Source of the DNA: DASYHS01 sp035998295
GTDB lineage: Bacteria > Pseudomonadota > Alphaproteobacteria > Azospirillales > Azospirillaceae
Reading direction: 5' to 3'
Assembly (NCBI RefSeq): GCF_035998295.1
Contig: NZ_DASYHS010000157.1
Location: forward strand, 1 to 64,000
DNA length: 64,000 nt
In this document: positions 63,826 through 64,000 of the stretch, piece after piece
Layout: each line of letters opens with the position of its first letter
Numbering within the stretch: the first letter of the stretch is position 1
Program-made: the position numbers and the translations under genes
Notes under the pieces: model-generated
What the model was told of the DNA's origin: nothing
Databases searched by the model: none
Seen by the model: the letters and a program-made list of their open reading frames with translations, nothing else

Positions 63826-64000
63826 CCCTTCAACTCCCGCAGGATCGGCAGGATCGTCGTCTCGAGGTCCTGCGGCATGATCGGGCCCACATGGCGGTAC
63901 CGGATGCGTCCTTCGCGGTCGACGACGTAGGTCTCCGGCACGCCGTAAACGCCCCATTCTATGCCCACGCGGCCGTCACGGTCGGCACCGAGGCCGGCAT
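63822..64000 (-). CDS. ccmG: Thiol:disulfide interchange protein CcmG/DsbE (N-terminus cut)
   Basis: The 3' end of a gene starting beyond the window. The last 59 residues read ...GRVGIEWGVYGVPETYVVDR and RYRHVGPIMPQ, with the cis-Pro GVPE region and C-terminal helix of CcmG, ending LRELKG. It supplies reductant to CcmH in the periplasm. The stop overlaps the ccmH GTG. Confidence 0.9.
   Translation of the reverse strand, partial: AGLGADRDGRVGIEWGVYGVPETYVVDREGRIRYRHVGPIMPQDLETTILPILRELKG

Overview
The window is a GC-rich chromosomal segment from an alphaproteobacterium, most likely a Rhodospirillales-type organism. The evidence is an Irr-type Fur regulator (essentially restricted to Alphaproteobacteria), an IalB-family exported protein, a CtrA-type TTAA-N7-TTAA box, a CcmGHI run, and the order hrcA/grpE beside rph-rdgB-hemW and near dnaK-dnaJ. 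Coding density is high and both strands are used in short operons. Many junctions are ATGA or GTGA stop/start overlaps, and GTG or TTG starts are common. No rRNA, CRISPR array, insertion sequence or phage is visible. Two tRNA genes are present (Thr-CGT and Ala-CGC).

Layout. 1-3.1 kb: an iron/peroxide locus (DUF3501, a CCG-domain Fe-S oxidoreductase, rubrerythrin, irr) with an Irr-box-like palindrome abutting the rubrerythrin promoter. 3.2-8.8 kb: an Atm1-type ABC exporter, a long nitronate-monooxygenase-like flavoprotein, a glycerophosphodiesterase and a KamA-family radical SAM enzyme. 8.8-14.4 kb: two c-type cytochromes, nth, a DUF2244 protein, dapB, a znuA under a Zur-like box, and an OmpA-domain protein with a strong terminator. 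14.5-24.5 kb: a Na+/H+ antiporter and the chaperone/housekeeping block dnaJ, dnaK, grpE, hrcA, rph, rdgB, hemW. 24.5-25.6 kb: a MerR-type metal sensor divergent from a CDF transporter, with a 19-bp-spacer MerR promoter.

25.6-32.7 kb: an amidinotransferase-family hydrolase, a polyamine/opine-type ABC importer (binding protein, ATPase, two permeases) and a MliC lipoprotein, divergent from a LysR regulator, then an SDR dehydrogenase. 32.7-33.3 kb: a lower-GC gene-poor patch beside tRNA-Thr. 33.4-39.1 kb: a lytic transglycosylase, recQ, glgA and glgC. 39.4-45.9 kb: a membrane protein, an alpha/beta hydrolase, an ABC exporter, a methyltransferase, an L-asparaginase II and a SpoU RNA methylase. 46.1-51.8 kb: an IalB protein and rlmN (both with tandem repeats across their stop codons), a cluster of tiny membrane proteins, argG, an NnrU protein and a DUF1622 protein. 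51.8-54.6 kb: corA, folD, yggU and yggT. 54.8-57.5 kb: tRNA-Ala, a lone receiver and a CHASE4/PAS histidine kinase. 57.6-60.8 kb: a polar amino-acid ABC importer. 61.0-64.0 kb: a small membrane protein, a stress-domain protein, and the ccmI-ccmH-ccmG end of a cytochrome c maturation operon.

Themes: metal and redox homeostasis appears repeatedly (Irr, Zur and MerR sites are all visible, along with znuA, CDF, CorA and Atm1). Two periplasmic-binding-protein importers handle nitrogenous solutes, next to enzymes that could deaminate or deamidate them. The best candidates for an undescribed unit are the Irr-box/rubrerythrin/CCG/DUF3501 locus and the amidinotransferase plus ABC importer locus.
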